DNA of 64,000 nucleotides, from NCBI RefSeq assembly GCF_025612915.1, contig NC_069112.1:30810731-30874730 (forward strand), given 5' to 3'. Of the stretch, positions 34,340 to 47,413 are shown piece after piece (the stretch's first letter is position 1; each line of letters begins with the position of its first letter). The position numbers and the translations under genes are program-made. This DNA is from Magallana angulata (lineage: Eukaryota > Mollusca > Bivalvia > Ostreida > Ostreidae). The notes beneath the pieces are model-generated. The model was not told the origin of the DNA and did not search any database. It saw only the letters and a program-made list of their open reading frames with translations.

Positions 34340-34625
34340 AGTTACATTCCTTGTAGTCAGCAGTATTTTATGATATTGCGATTGGTCGAGATTGCTTCAA
34401 ACTGACAGGGGGCGGTGTTTTCTCACGCAGTAAAGTTCCTCAGGATTAACCACCTGTTAGAGAATGAAAGAAAAGATAGACAGAAAAAACATCTTGTAGC
34501 TAGCAGTATTTTCTACAATATTACAATTGATCAAGATTGCTTCAAACTGACAGAAGGTGGAGTTTTCTCACACAACAGTGTCCATTAGGTTAAAACATCT
34601 GATAGAGAATGAAAGAAAATAATAT
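34340..34625. repeat. Tandem duplication upstream of the small minus-strand gene
   Basis: Two copies of about 140 bases (about 34343-34487 and 34489-34622) share TCTTGTAG or CCTTGTAG, AGCAGTATTTT, GATTGCTTCAAACTGACAG, GTTTTCTCAC and TAGAGAATGAAAGAAA. They lie 5' of the gene starting at 34164. They could be duplicated promoter sequence, since the ATTGG (inverted CCAAT) word in copy 1 is partly kept. Confidence 0.65.
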
Positions 34626-34629
34626 GCAC

Positions 34630-35640
34630 GTTCAGGCATCTTTGCTCAGACATTTACGTTCAGGTATCTTTACTCAAGCGACAACGATATTTGAAATCTT
34701 AGGGGACAGGTGGTCCCCACCTGTCCCCAACCAATACACCCCCATTGTTCTTCTATTGTTCTTTTTTAAACAATAGCCCATTGATTTGGGGGGTTAAACA
34801 GACGCCTACTCTACTATCAACGCTTTATATTTTTACAATGTTGTGCCAACAGCCCAACACTTCCGAAAAGGAGAAAAACAGCATATTGCATTTTTACAAT
34901 TCAACACGAAGTAAAAGATCCTCGGTGTGAAATGAGGACAAAGTGCGGTACTGATAAATTTTTTACCTTTACTTATATAGTTACCCTCATATCATTAGGG
35001 GTCAAAAACGATAATGAAAAGTAGGATGTAGCAATTAGTCCCTATATGTGAAAAACTCCCAAAGTTTCAAAAATAGAAAAAAAACCCTGACCCATACATA
35101 ATTACACAAAATGCGTCTTTAGGTCAACAGTTCGTTGTATTAAGGGGATTGTAGTAAACCCGTGTTAAAATAAATGAAATCAGCACATTTATCTGTCAAT
35201 AGTAATCACTAAAAAAAAATTGTAGAGAAAAGTAGAAATTAACTTGACTGTAAATGCAATTTACTTTTAAAAGGCCAAACCTTTCAAAAATAAGATAAAA
35301 AATACAAAGTCAGCGATTTTGTGTCCGTTTACGTTAACACAGAGTCAAAACATATCACATCCATGGGGTGATTCATTGCAAAAAAGGGGAGGGTGGGGTG
35401 GTTTGCACTTCTCATTAAATAAGGTCACCCTATTTTAAAAGTATTTCACCTTATTCAGCACTTTTTTTTCAAAATACGGTAAAAAATATTTTAACTAAAT
35501 TTGAAAAAAAAAAAAACCATTATCGGTGTTTTAAGTTATACATTGAATAATTGAAAACTATGCGCTTCTCTTTCAGATTTTAAAATCAATGTCGTCTCAA
35601 AAAAATAATTCTTTCTCGTCACGTTACACAACATTATTAG
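34630..35640. other. Gene-less stretch before the pearl-like element
   Basis: No supported gene was found. There are A-rich runs and a short GGTGGTCCCCACCTG palindrome near 34710. Confidence 0.4.
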
Positions 35641-35659
35641 TACAACCTTACTATACCTG

Positions 35660-36915
35660 AAGTATGGGGGGGGGGGTATATAGGAATCACCTTGTCCGTC
35701 CGTCTGTCTGTTCGATTCGTGTCCGGTCCATATCTTTCTTATGGAGAAACATTAGAAGTTCTTACTTCACACAAAGATTGCTTATGGCCTAAGGGTGTGT
35801 CATGACCTTGAACCAAGGTCATTCGGGCAAGGTCAGGGTCACCAACAGAAAAAGTGCAAAATTCGTGTCCGGTCCATATCTTTCTTATGGAGAAACATTG
35901 GAAGTTTTTACTTCACACAAAGATTGCTTATGACCTAAGGATGTGTCATGACCTTGAACCAAGGTCAGTCGGGCAAGGTCAAGGTCACAACAGAAAAAGT
36001 GCAAAATTCGTGTCCGGTCCATATCTTTCTTATGGAGAAACATTGGAAGTTTTTACTTCACACAAAGATTGTTTATGACCAAAGGGTGTGTCATGACCTT
36101 AACCCAAGGTCATTTGGGCAAGGTTAAGGTCACTGACAGAAAAAAGCAAAATTCGTGTCCGGTCCATATCTTTTTGATGAAGAAACATTGGAAGTTCTTA
36201 CTTCACACAAAGATTGCTTATGACCTAAGGGTGTGTCATGATCTTGACCCAAGGTCATTTGGACAAGGTCAAGGTCAATGGCAGAAAAAAGTAAAAAATT
36301 CTTGTCCGGTCCATATCTTTCTTATGTTGAAACATTGGAAGTTCTCAGTTCACACAAAGATTGCTTATGAGCTAAGGATTTGTCATGACCTTGACCCAAG
36401 GTCATTTGGGCAAGGCCAAGGTCACTTGCAGAAAAGTTTGCAGTCCATATCTTTCTAATGGACAAATATTGGAAGTTCTTAATTAACATCTAGAATGCTT
36501 TTAACCTGAGAGTGTGTCATGACCTTTACCAAAGGTCAATTGAGGAAGTTCAAGGTCATTGTTAAAAAAAAAATCGGGCTCAGTATACCATTATTTCAAA
36601 ATGTTTATATTAAGTGGCTGCTTGACATGTGGAATTTCGTTTGATTCGAGTCATGTTTGTTAACATAAGGATGCAAATGTTATCATGCATTAACAGTTAA
36701 CTTGAACTAAAATGGAATTTAAAGAAAAGAAATTGGTTTGTGTACTCATATAAGCATTAACAGTTTTAAAAAATAGAGCAGTTGTTATTTATAGAAAATG
36801 GACGATGAAATAGATTCATCCAATATTTTCTATAATAGAAAAAAATACATGAGTTATGATTTTTTCTTAGCGGGGGGTATCAATTGTGAGCTTGCTCACA
36901 GTACCTCTAGTTTAA
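35660..36915. mobile_element. Pearl-like non-autonomous element with ~146-bp core repeats
   Basis: A G-run start with GTCCGTCCGTCTGTCTG is followed by five full tandem units starting GTCCGGTCCATATCTTTCTT at 35721, 35867, 36012, 36157 and 36304 (spacing 145-147) and a sixth, decayed unit near 36440. Each unit ends with CCAAGGTCATTTGGGCAAGGTCAAGGTCA. The 3' flank ends in GCGGGGGGTATCAATTGTGAGCTTGCTCACAG, whose TGTGAGC / GCTCACA forms a terminal hairpin. Pearl elements of bivalves have this design and have been linked to Helentrons in the literature as I remember it. Not coding: the long frames inside are repeats of the unit. Confidence 0.75.
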
Positions 36916-36919
36916 CTTT

Positions 36920-37660
36920 GAAAGGGTTACTGTATCAATTTTGTCTACACCTGTAGGCAAATATACATATCATTAACCTGTTTCAGCATAGTGTACCAGC
37001 CGCAGAGAACTAATTTTCGGCATCCAATCAGTAAGAGTTACAATGTAAATCGTTTTAGGAGGGAAATTTAATATTAACAATGTATAACAAGACAACACCA
37101 ATATCCAATCAGAAATCTTACACTGTACGAAATGCAAGAATTCGTCTTCTGCATCCAATGAGTAGGAGTAAAAGTAGTTAGGGGTATAGTCTGTGGGCTA
37201 TAGGGGCAATGGTGTCACACCCCCAAAGTTCAAGGACAATGACCTAACCCATATACGTCAAGATCATGGTCACAAACAAGGTCAAACTCCAAATGGCACA
37301 CCGTCTGAGGTCAAAAGTCTGAAGGCAACAATGACAGTATAAAGTCAATATAAACGATTATCAAACATGTCTGATGTCAAGTTTTTTATAGCATGCGATT
37401 CCAACAAAATAATATTTATTTTTAGTGGCGTTTTGATCAATGTTCATTGTTATTTAGAAGATGTCACAGTACAAGTTGATGATTGTAGGTTGGTGTGCTT
37501 TACATACATGTACAGTCAAACGCGAGGAACATATCACTGTCTCATGATAACCTGCTTACGACGATTGTCAGCTCGGCCCATCTTATTTTCCAAAACCGTA
37601 AACTTAACACAATTTCACACATTTTTTTTTAAAGTTAACCAGTTGTTTAAAGTTTTAAAA
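36920..37660. other. Gene-less stretch with repeated CCAAT words
   Basis: ATCCAAT occurs at about 37021, 37101 and 37152 within two roughly similar segments that share CATCCAAT and AGTAAGAGTTACA / AGTAGGAGTAAAA. More AAGGTCA / GGTCA words follow at 37235-37320. A 99-codon plus-strand open frame (37367-37666) is low in protein character and was not called. Confidence 0.35.
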
Positions 37661-37680
37661 GATTAAAATAAATGAAAACT

Positions 37681-38804
37681 TCATCGGAGTGATGAAAATT
37701 TAACACGTTTTTCTCTGGTTATCCGTACTTGTTCGTACGATAGTTTATAGTTTTTTCCACTCTGCTGCAAATCCATCGTCATCCGCTTCTGCAAGGATTT
37801 AACTTGGAATTCTCTCGACGCGACGACCCCGGGCTCTGAAAACCTCTTGTCCAGCGCTTCAAACGTCTTTTCATTATTCCTCCTTAAAAAATAAATAAAA
37901 TAAAATTAGTCCATTTTGAATGTAATAAAAACGAAAAGATATTGAATACTCCCAATAAGTAAAGTTAAGGATGTGTATTTTTTAGTATATACATATTAAA
38001 TAATGTACCTAAACGTAGTGGGGATTGAGTCCTCAGCATTCATTAACGAGCAGTTTATTTCGTTATGGTCTTCGGGGGCTAAAGTTGGAGACCAGTTCTC
38101 ATCATTGGCTGGTGAATAAGATGACGACGAAGCATTGGTAGTGCATGTAGTGTAGCTATTGAAGAAAATGCATGTAAATTTTTAAGTACTAAACATCTCT
38201 GAAAATATTGAACAGGAATAAAAATCAGTTACTTTTTTTCATTTTTCATGTTCGTTTTTTAATCAGTAATATTTGATTAGTATTGCCCAATATGTAACCT
38301 ATAGAAAAACATCCTTACCTGTAAAAAGGTAATCCTGGCGTTGTGAATGAATTACTTGTATCATATTCCTCCCTGACTGGTGCCGTAAAAAATAGACACC
38401 TTTGAATTTTGTTGAAGGAACGGTGTAGATGTCTTACTAAGCATTCTATTTTGGGAAACATTTTTTAGCGCCGAGAGTATTCTTTCTGTCTCACTAACCC
38501 CTGTCTTCCTATGTATGGAGGGTGTCGAGGATTTCCCCGCTTTAAATGAATTTTGCAGAGGAGACTGTATACTCGATGTTGCGGAACTCTGGAGTAAAGT
38601 TTTGAGGGGAAAAGGTGATGTTTTCCCCTACATTTTTGTGCATTCCGATGACTGGGCTCAGTACTTCTAGGACTGGACTCGGACACTATGGTATTAGGAA
38701 GGGTGAGTAAACTTATCGTTTTGGGAAAAGATGGAGACTGGTTACTATTATCCTTCGGTTCCTCTGTTATTTCATCCCATAAGTCGACTAAATCGGAAGA
38801 GTCA
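37681..38804 (-). CDS. Multi-exon gene of unknown family, phase-2 introns (paralogue A)
   Basis: Exons fit by GT-AG signals: one starting at 38804 (donor not fixed, open to 38465), then 38399-38319, 38155-38009 and 37882-37681. The last three join in phase 2 without stops. Exon 1 is acidic (SDSSDLVDLWDEITEEPKD). Middle exons are Ser/Thr-rich (NASSSSYSPANDENWSP, EDHNEINCSLMNAEDS). The last exon is charged and probably helical (RRNNEKTFEALDKRFSEPG, KSLQKRMTMDLQQ) and ends REKRVKFSSLR. The first coding exon with the start was not found upstream of 38804. The start of the last exon resembles that of the 50.8-52.4 kb gene (RKEDPSKYEKLEKR). No known domain. Looks expressible apart from the unresolved first part. 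Confidence 0.6.
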
Positions 38805-38879
38805 CTGTAAAACAATAATAATTAAATTAAAAAAAGATATGCTATTAAAAGCCACATGCATAAAAAATACAAAAAAAAA

Positions 38880-39100
38880 AAAGATTTTTTTTATCATATT
38901 CTTATATTAACCTAAAGTTAATACTTATGGTGCTTTAATTCGTTTTACAATGTAACTACAATAGTAACAGAGCACAAAGAAAGCAGAGTACTACGTTCAA
39001 ATATTTTTACATGTAATAAGGTTACAATATAAAAGATTAAATAAATACAAATCAGGTAAGAAAGTTATCTCGATTACAAAGTCCAATAATAAAACACACC
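38880..39100. other. AT-rich gap
   Basis: Poly-A and T runs. No gene, but the missing 5' exon of the minus-strand gene ending at 37681 may lie here. Confidence 0.3.
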
Positions 39101-41310
39101 AGATAACACAGTCTCTGACGGAAGAAATTGTTTTACAGTCGGTGATTGTATAGCTTTAAGGTTTCAAGAAGACTGGAGACTATGCTCTTCCTCACTGGTT
39201 GTGCGTTGAGGATTGATTCTTTTGACCAAGTACGGGTATTATACGCGTCCAAGGAAACAAAGAGGCCGAGGGAGATTTCTTTCGCCAGGTGCCCGGTGTG
39301 AGAAACTATCCTTCAAACTCTTCTAGGTCAGATGAACTTCCTTGGTGACACACCGGTCAGAACATCTCTGTTAAGAGGTCAAATGAAGTGACCAATTTCC
39401 TATACCAGCTTGGGACACAATAATAGTTTGTCAACAAATATGTATACTTCACACATGACAATATATAATTGTTTGGCATTTCATGCAAAAAGTCAAAAAT
39501 AATCAATATACTTTGAACAACAATAATTATCAATACAAAATGATTAAAGTCAAATATAATCTCAACTAAATGCGTTCAGGATTGTCCAAAGTTCCACACA
39601 CGTAACATATAAAGTCCATTATTAAATGTTAATTCAAGCATAAGGGCCGCTAGAATTATAATAAAATACATAAGCATATATAAAAGTTAGACAGTCCAGC
39701 GTACAAAAAAATTACACTAAAGTTATCGATTCTCACAATTGCATCCATTTCGAATAATCGGAACGATAATCAAGAAAACGTTGCGAAATTCGGAGTCGAT
39801 GAATTCCTTCCGAAGTTCACAGCTCATCAGATTTTTATTTCAAATATAACATTTCATAATTATTTTCAAAACATTTTACATTTTTCACAAATTGAAACAT
39901 ATTGAATGCACAATTGTTATAAGCACACCAACGGCACTTCCTGCGCTAATGGCGAGTTGCTCCTCGCGGAACATCGACTGCGTTCCTCTATTTCTTAGAC
40001 ATCAACGCCCCAAGTCCGGGTCTGGTCCATAGCGTTCAGGCCTTGGATAATCGGAGTTCCTATTCTCTCCGGTCAACTGGTATGATAATTTTTCAGTGAT
40101 TGGTCCCATAGCGTGAGGGTCTGCAATTGATCGTCGTGGTTTTCCATGTCGGCGAGGTTTCTTTGGGGTTGTAGTGTCCTTTACAAATCCAAGATGAAAG
40201 GAGAACTGTCTGTAGCAGCTTCATCCTACAATTAATAATGAAGAGTTAGAGTACAAGGACGCTTACAGAAAAGTCTTTCAAATTGATACATCCAACCAAT
40301 TACATTTCTTCATGTTTCTGTCATTTCTTTATTTTGTCTAAAACGGGTGGGGGTAGTGTGGATAAATATCTTCGCCACTGAATGGTTCTCGATGTGATTT
40401 TGGGCCTTCTGCTATCTCTGTAAAACAATGGTTTTCTTACTGATTACATAGGTTTATTAAAGTTCCTTTATATCATATTTATTCTTCACGAATATAGAAG
40501 AAACTTTATTCATAAATGAACTATTTACATACCCTAACGCGATTAAAGAATTACCATTTGCTGCTTGAAGACGAGGAACATCATTTTTACACAATTTGGG
40601 GCGGGGGAACAAATTATCATACATTTTTTTTTACAATTCTCGGATACGGCCGCGCCAGTATCTACTAACGTTCTGAATTTATTTTTACCAATTTTTAATA
40701 AACAGCTACTGGGGTTGTTTGTATGTAGGTCTTTTATGAAAGTTCTACCTTCGGGCTTCAACGAAGGAGGAACATCCTAGTTTTCCTGATTTTGTTTATC
40801 AAAAGTGGCGCGACGGTTCCAGATTTTGGGTGATCTCCTATCAATTTGGTCTTTAAAATCACGTGACCGTTACTGACGATCAGCTGACCTACTTCTATTT
40901 TGCTGCGTTCTTAGAAAAAAGTGTGTGCTTCAGCAATCTGCACGCAAATGTCCTAACCTACCACAATTCCAACACTCAATCGGTGGGAGGGGGCATTGCT
41001 CAACATAATGTACAGCCTGGGTATTATGAAGTCGTTTATTTAATTGAGGGTTGGGCCTAACCTGGGGTTTATTTAGTGGACAGAATCTGGCCCTATGACC
41101 CATTTCCGTACACTTGAAACACCCTTTGTTCCTCGTGTGGTCAACCTCCATGGGCTAGTCTTCGTCTTAAATTTTGCTTGCGCATGGCTACCTGAATTGC
41201 TGACTCCAAGTCTTTGGGGTTTTCTCTAAGAATTTTCATCCTGAGATAATCAAAGGTCAGACCATCACAAAATATGTCTACAAGTTGTTGTTGGACTAAA
41301 GGATATTTTA
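39100..41310 (-). mobile_element. LTR retrotransposon fossil with gag zinc knuckles and protease motif
   Basis: Minus strand. About 40930-41151 encodes two CCHC zinc knuckles (CFKCTEMGHRARFC and CWNCGRLGHLRADC), typical of gag. About 40543-40761 carries an aspartic-protease-type LVDTGA. About 39290-39440 matches 29820-29960 of the neighbouring fossil (GGTGCCC, GATGAACTT, ACATCTCTG), so the two are kin. No reverse transcriptase, RNase H or integrase segment was recognised. It is a broken, internally reduced Gypsy-like element of moderate age. Its 5' boundary, near 41308, abuts an hAT-like coding region on the opposite strand, which it probably truncates. Confidence 0.65.
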
Positions 41311-41311
41311 A

Positions 41312-42261
41312 TTATCATCATATTTGTTGGAGGCATTATATGAAGTATTTAACTCCAACAGTATTCCATGGGTTAATGCTGTTTCTATTCTAATGGATGC
41401 ATGTGCAGTAATGAGAGGTTCCAAAAATGGATTGGAGAAAAAAACCAGAGACTCAAGAGCCCCATGTCTTTTAAATATAGATGGTGACATTTGTCACCAC
41501 TTGCAAAATGCAAGCAAAAAGTTGTGTGCTCCATTTGATTACTGGGTGGAGTCCCTCTTTACAGATCTCCACACAGACCATCGCTGGTCTGTAGACTTAA
41601 GAGAAAAACTTGCTGAGGTCTGTGAAATTCTAGGGATAAAGTTTACAACACCAGAGAAATTTGTAAGTCATAGATGGATGACTTGTTATGATATTGCTGC
41701 TGGAATACTTCGGCTCTGGGATGAATATTATGTCTTCTATTTTGGATTTCTGAAGTTGGAAGATAGAAATATTTACAAGCCTGTTATCAGAAAGATTTTA
41801 AATGACAGGAAAGTAAGTGAACTTGCAAAAGCAAAACTAAATAGTGTCCACAACTACCTGAAGAAAAAGTCCATGACAAGTGATGGAAAGATGAGAAAAA
41901 CAAGGATTTTTGAAAAGGTAGTTTATTTTCTATTGAAAAGATATAGTATCATGGAAATTAATATGTATGATAATGTCTGAATGTACATAATATATAGTTA
42001 CAAAATTTGCTTTTGAAGGTGTTGTTCCTAGAAAAGAGAACTCTCCTGGTGTTCCATTTCTACACTTCTGTTTTCCCAATATTAAAGGAGTATGTTATGA
42101 TGTCCCAAACAAAACAGCCCATGGTCCATCGGCTTTTTGACAAACAGGTGGAATTATTCAAGGTTTTCATTACGCATTTCCTGAAACCAGAAGCTTATTC
42201 AAGAAGATCTGGAAAGCAGATAAAAGCTGTTGAGATTGAGGAAAACAAATTTCTCTCCTAA
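41312..42261 (+). pseudogene. hAT-like (ZNF862-type) transposase-derived remnant
   Basis: Two exons join in phase 0: from about 41324 to 41918 (donor AAAAG|GTAGTT) and from 42019 (acceptor TTTGAAG) to 42261. They read IPWVNAVSILMDACAVMRGS, then NIDGDICHHLQNASKKLC, FVSHRWMTCYDIAAG, then FLEKRTLLVFHFYTSVFPIL and a VHRLFDKQVELF stretch. The SILMD..MRGSK, CHH and HRW motifs are those of the hAT dimerisation/DDE-derived proteins common in molluscs. The 5' part is cut off at the LTR fossil, and after 42261 (TAA) the frame decays, with only weak continuation to about 42430. The long open exons suggest late inactivation. No finger or N-terminal part is visible. Confidence 0.7.
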
Positions 42262-42269
42262 GAATAAAG

Positions 42270-43650
42270 AAGATATGTTTTTGGGTGAAAAACATGAAAG
42301 TTGATTTCATCAAAGCCAAATAAAGACTCTATTACTGAAATGTTTTTGGAAAAAGTGGTATCTGGCTATAAATGCTGTGGCATATATATACAGATCAAAC
42401 TAGATGCTGTCATTAGACAGTAATGCCCGCACCAAGTGTTTGCCCCTAAAAAACACTGTTTTGTACCAGTTTAGTTAAAAATGAAGACCACATGCAAGCT
42501 TCTGTAATACATTTAAAAATTATAATTTTCATTGAAGGATGAGATCCCTTCCCATATGATAATACACATGAGCAGCATTTTATGTGCAATTTGGGGGTGA
42601 ACTGTTAACAGTGAATTTTCAGTTAATCAATAATCTTAACATTTCATGTCATAGAAAGTATAATGGTCTATATAATTATTACAAAAAAAATTAAAAATGA
42701 AATTATGCCCCCTCCCCGTGGCGGTTTCCGGTTTCAGATGTGCCTACATGTACATCATCGTGTGCACAGATTTAGAGAAGGGGTTGTAGTGAGGGGTCGA
42801 GACCCCCCCCCCCCCCCCCCCATGAAAATTCATTTATATCAATAGTAAAATTATCAAAAATACACCTTGAACCTCAATGCTCTTACAGACATGTAAACGC
42901 TCTAACCCATTGCGCTTCAATGTTAGGTAACATTATTTTGGGGGTAAATATTTAATTGATATCTATACTTTATTGTTTATCTCAATTAAGGAAGTATACA
43001 TCACAATATGCAGGTGTCCTGCACCACCTTAAAGCTGTTATTTACCTAATAAAATAGTGCAAGGGGTTTTGAAGATTAGGTCATAAAAATGCATGTTACA
43101 AATAACTGATCTTTGTCTGAAGTTACGTACACAACACAGGTCTGCAGGTCTCATTAGCGGGTACTAGTTTTACAAAGCTCTTTGATTAGATGGTTTCATG
43201 TACCGGTATGTGTTTTCCATATGCAGAAAAGGATTAGTTAAGGTCAGCTAAAGGAATTCATTATTGTGCTTTAATTGGATTATCACTGCCAAATGTGAAA
43301 AACAGCTATTAATATATAAGAAAACTTTTCCGGTTCATTGTTTCAGAAAACTAAATACTATATCCATAAAATCATCAAACCTCAAAAATAACTATTAACA
43401 ACAATATCAAAATATCAAACTACGCTCAAATACTCCATCGTGAACAAATTTTTATTTACCATAAATTTATCCTAATTTTAATCCTTATAATCAATATCAT
43501 ATTTCAATAACTTTTAAAAACTTTTTTCTTCCAAATAATATTTTATAACTTAAGAAAATAACAACATGTCTTACATAGACATTATTATCGATCTTCTTCT
43601 TGTCCCCCTGACTTTCACATTCTCCACAAATGTTGATTCTGGAAACAGTT
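42270..43650. other. Gene-less stretch with a C homopolymer
   Basis: A run of about 18 C lies at 42804-42821. Otherwise the DNA is AT-rich with no supported gene. The first ~150 bases hold weak remnants of the hAT-like coding sequence. Confidence 0.4.
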
Positions 43651-45076
43651 CCTTTTACTGCTCTGAACTACAGGACATAAAGTCCTCATCCACAGGAATG
43701 GATAGGTTAGATCTATAAAACATAAAAAAAAAATACATCACACAAAAATGAAAAGTCAAGAATGGAGATAAGCTAAACTGATACCATAGCTCTGATTAAA
43801 ACAAATTAAATTGCACTAAATTCAATGCCTAAAAAACATTGCAAAGCATGGCTCAAAATATAACTTCACTTAATAATTTTTTTTTAAAATTCCAATTATG
43901 TGATACATTTTAAACAAACATCTAAAGGTGTCACACAGAGGTTTCATTGTGATATAACTCCTACTATTCATCATTACAAAAATGCATCAACATTTATACA
44001 ACCATATAATTTATCTCATTTTCTTTTCTCCCCGGTTTGGTCAGAATAGCAAAACATAAGCATTTGTTCAATTTCATTAAAAAAAAAGAATGAATAGTCA
44101 AGAACATAACTTTTCATAATTGTCTACAAACACTAAATTACATATATCCCCAAAAAACACAATCTCTTTAAATCAAGGGACTTATCAAGGTTTCAAAAGA
44201 GATCTCTTTGATTTCACAGATAGTTTCCAACATTTGGAATTTTGTTGAACATTATCATATTAATAGTTCATAAGAAATAAATCATGATATGAATAGTACT
44301 AATATTCTTCAATATTTCACATACAAATCTTCCTTATTCTTGACGCATAGATTCTGACGAAATTTTTTAAAAATTAATTCACATTAGATCAAATATACAG
44401 TTTAAAATCATTAACGTTCACCTTTTGCATCTATCAAACAGCAAAATCTTTGCAATTTTATGTGAAAATTTTTTTAGAATTATTAATAAATGGTATCTAA
44501 ATATAGACATTTCCGTCAATGAAGGCAGCCTGTAAGTTTAATTTAATTATCTGCCATTAATAGATGCTCATATTAAAGCATAGAAAACAAACAGACAAAT
44601 AGCTAAACACATAAGGAAAAAATACACCTCATTCCCTATAACACAGATCAAAATAAGAAATCCTTACAAGTTGCATTTAAAAAAAACCATTACAATGCAA
44701 AAATAGCTTATCTCTATATCCTCAGACTATTCATTGAGATAAACTCTGCAAATCATAAACTAAGAAATGAAGAAGAATCAATAAAAAAACAAATTAAAAA
44801 TTATCTTGATTCTTTCCAGAGGAATATAATTATATACAGAAAAATGTTTGGAAAAAAAATAATTTCATACTCATCAAAGGACACTCCATTGACAGTCCCC
44901 GAAAAATCTTCCTCTGTGTCCACAATCTACAAATATAAAAAAAAATAAGCATTTCAAACTTTAATATACATTTCAATTCTACACTGATGAGCTATGTATC
45001 ATCGATATAAAAAAAGTCAATATTTCAATCATTCTCATTTTATCATATTCTTTTTCCTAAATCAATAATATAACAT

Positions 45077-45865
45077 TTTTAAATTTAGAATAGCCATTCA
45101 ATCATCAATAAATGTTATGTTTGTTCATAAATTGCATAATCTTTTCTTGCAAAAAACTTTCTTTACAAATGAATTTTAAAGATAAAAAAATGTATTATCT
45201 ATGACCATTAATAGTACCTTGACTTCAGTACTCCCAGAAGAGTTCAATGAACGTTTCTCTTGGTATATGTCGACATGTACACATGTGACTACAACTGTCG
45301 AACCAACAGCCGCTATGGAATCTACCAACTCCCCCCATAACTTCACTTCAATGGCAGCATTGCCGTCTGATAAAGTCACAGTTCGTCTCTTCGTACTGTT
45401 GCTATGCATTACATCAGAAACCTGTATACAAAAAATAAACAAAACACATGTACAAATCTAACCAATTGTTGTAATTCAGTTTTAAACCTCCATATTAAAT
45501 AACACATATAGCATTTTCATTGAACAATTTCAACAAAACCACAGATTTTCAGGAACACACAGCAAGTCAAAAAAAATAATTACACAGGCCCATTACACAT
45601 GAAATTGCTAACATTTTTAAATTTAGAATACCCATTCAATCATCAATAAATGTTATGTTTGTTCATAAATTGACTCATCTTTTCTTGCAAAAACTTTCTT
45701 TACAAATGAATTTTAAAGATAAAAAAATGTATTATCTATGACCATTAACAGTACCTTGACTTCAGTATTCCCAGAAGAGTTCAATGAACGTTTCTCAGAT
45801 TTTCAGGAACACACAGCAAGTCAAAAAAAATAATTACACAGGCCCATTACCCATGAAATTGCTAT
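45077..45865. repeat. Recent local duplication of intron plus partial exon
   Basis: A block at 45077-45260 recurs at 45608-45797 with only a handful of differences (ATCATCAATAAATGTTATG, CCCAGAAGAGTTCAATGAAC). A second block, ACAGATTTTCAGGAACACAC, lies at 45541-45606 and again from about 45797. The copy takes the last ~40 bases of the RPA-like exon with its donor, making a truncated pseudo-exon upstream. High identity in AT-rich DNA points to a young event. Confidence 0.8.
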
Positions 45866-46423
45866 GTTTCCAGTTAAAGCTCAAAAAGAATTATCTTGTT
45901 AATATTAAAGAGCTATGCCTCTTTAACATGCAATCATATAGACAAATCTGCCTAAAAAAAATGACCATACTAACTAAAGTCTAAGCTCTTGTTCAGATGA
46001 CTTTAACTATTATCAATACTTCCATATATTGATCATAATTATGGAAACACCATCCAAAAAATTTAAATTACCCATATCTTTAATAATGAAACAAAATAAG
46101 ATATCAAAATGTTGATCATATATTCCAAAAATATTTGAAAATCAATTAATAAAAAAATAATATAATAAATGAAAATACAACATAAAAATTTGCTATCAAT
46201 GACATCTGAGGTATAACTTACTTTTGTGACCTCTCCTTTCACAGAAACTCTCTCCCTAACATTCAGGGAGTTTATCCTTCCAAGTTCAGAAATTGTCATA
46301 GGGCACTGAAAAGATCTTCAACGTCTCGGGATTCTTTGTGTGCATAGGCTAAAATTGAAAACATCTCTTCCCTCTTACTTGAGGCAAACATTATACTATT
46401 AGGTTATTTGTCATTGTTTTTAT

Positions 46424-47413
46424 AGGGGCATGCCCACGATTTTGGTCAAGTTTTATTTTTCGATTTCTATTGCTTACAATGCTTCAGTAAGGCATTTCTA
46501 ATAATCAAATACAATTTGAGAGTGATTCGTAGAGTTATAAGCAAGATAAAGGGCTCACAATTCTTTGTCATGTAAACAAGGCTCGTGCCCTGTTGTTCAA
46601 TATACCAGTAAAAATCTTTTTCCATCTTATTTGTCTATCTTTTTATTTATTTTAGGCATGGATAAACAGATCCTAACGTTTAACATATTCGTTTTAAACA
46701 GACGCTTTGTTCACATAGCGAAGAATTTCAAGCTCTGTAACTCGCTTATAACTCAACAAATGACACTCAAATTTCCGTTGCCTATTTAAAATGCCTTTCT
46801 GAAGAACTGTGAATATTAATCAAAGTACTGAAAGCCGGGCTCTTTTGGTGTGTCTTTATGCATATTGTGTAGTAAAGACTGAAAATCTCTCTCTCTCTTT
46901 CTCTCTCTCTCTCATGCTTTTAATGTCGGCAAAGCGTCAGAGAGCGACTAAATTTTGTAAGCGGCTATAAACAAAAAATATGTCTGTCTAGTAGAAGTTA
47001 AAAAGTTCAACAGTTGCTGCCTTGAATTTTGCAACAAGCATTATATATTCAATCCCCATTTCTTCATCGCGCAGCAAAGTAGTTCATGGAAATTCATGCG
47101 CATTGTATGTGTCCAAAATGCATAGTAATGTTTTAAAAATACGTTATTAATAAGAAAACTATACAAGATAGACAATTCATTCGAAATTTAAAAAAATACA
47201 AACAAAATGCCAACACTTTTGACAAAACGTGGCTCTTTGTGTACTATTTGGTATAGCGGAAGCTTTACTTTGATGCTGTTTGGTTTTTTGTTTACTTGTG
47301 CTATTTAAAGTAACATTAGCGATTTGCCTGCCTATAGCCAGGACTCTGCTTTCAGCAGAGCCCGGCTAAAAATCAAAATAATAATTCTCGACCAAAATCA
47401 TGACCATGCCCCT
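46424..47413. mobile_element. MITE / non-autonomous DNA transposon in RPA-like intron
   Basis: The left end AGGGGCATGCCCACGATTTT and the right end AAAATCATGACCATGCCCCT are inverted copies, and similarity continues for about 45 bases on each side (TTTGGTCAAG / CTCGACCAAA). The ~990-base interior is non-coding, with a CT-rich microsatellite at 46890-46915 and a CTCTGCTTTCAGCAGAG palindrome near 47343. A clean target-site duplication was not resolved. It lies wholly inside the intron between RPA-like exons 47941-47708 and 46305-46222, so it need not disturb coding. Confidence 0.8.

Noticed and set aside
35716-36560. CRISPR-like array or tandem coding repeat
   Set aside because: Units are ~146 bases, contiguous and without unique spacers. 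The open frames merely follow the unit. It fits a pearl-type core repeat.
37367-37666. 99-codon plus-strand open frame
   Set aside because: Composition is that of AT-rich intergenic DNA; no domain was seen and it lies at the 3' flank of an opposite-strand gene.
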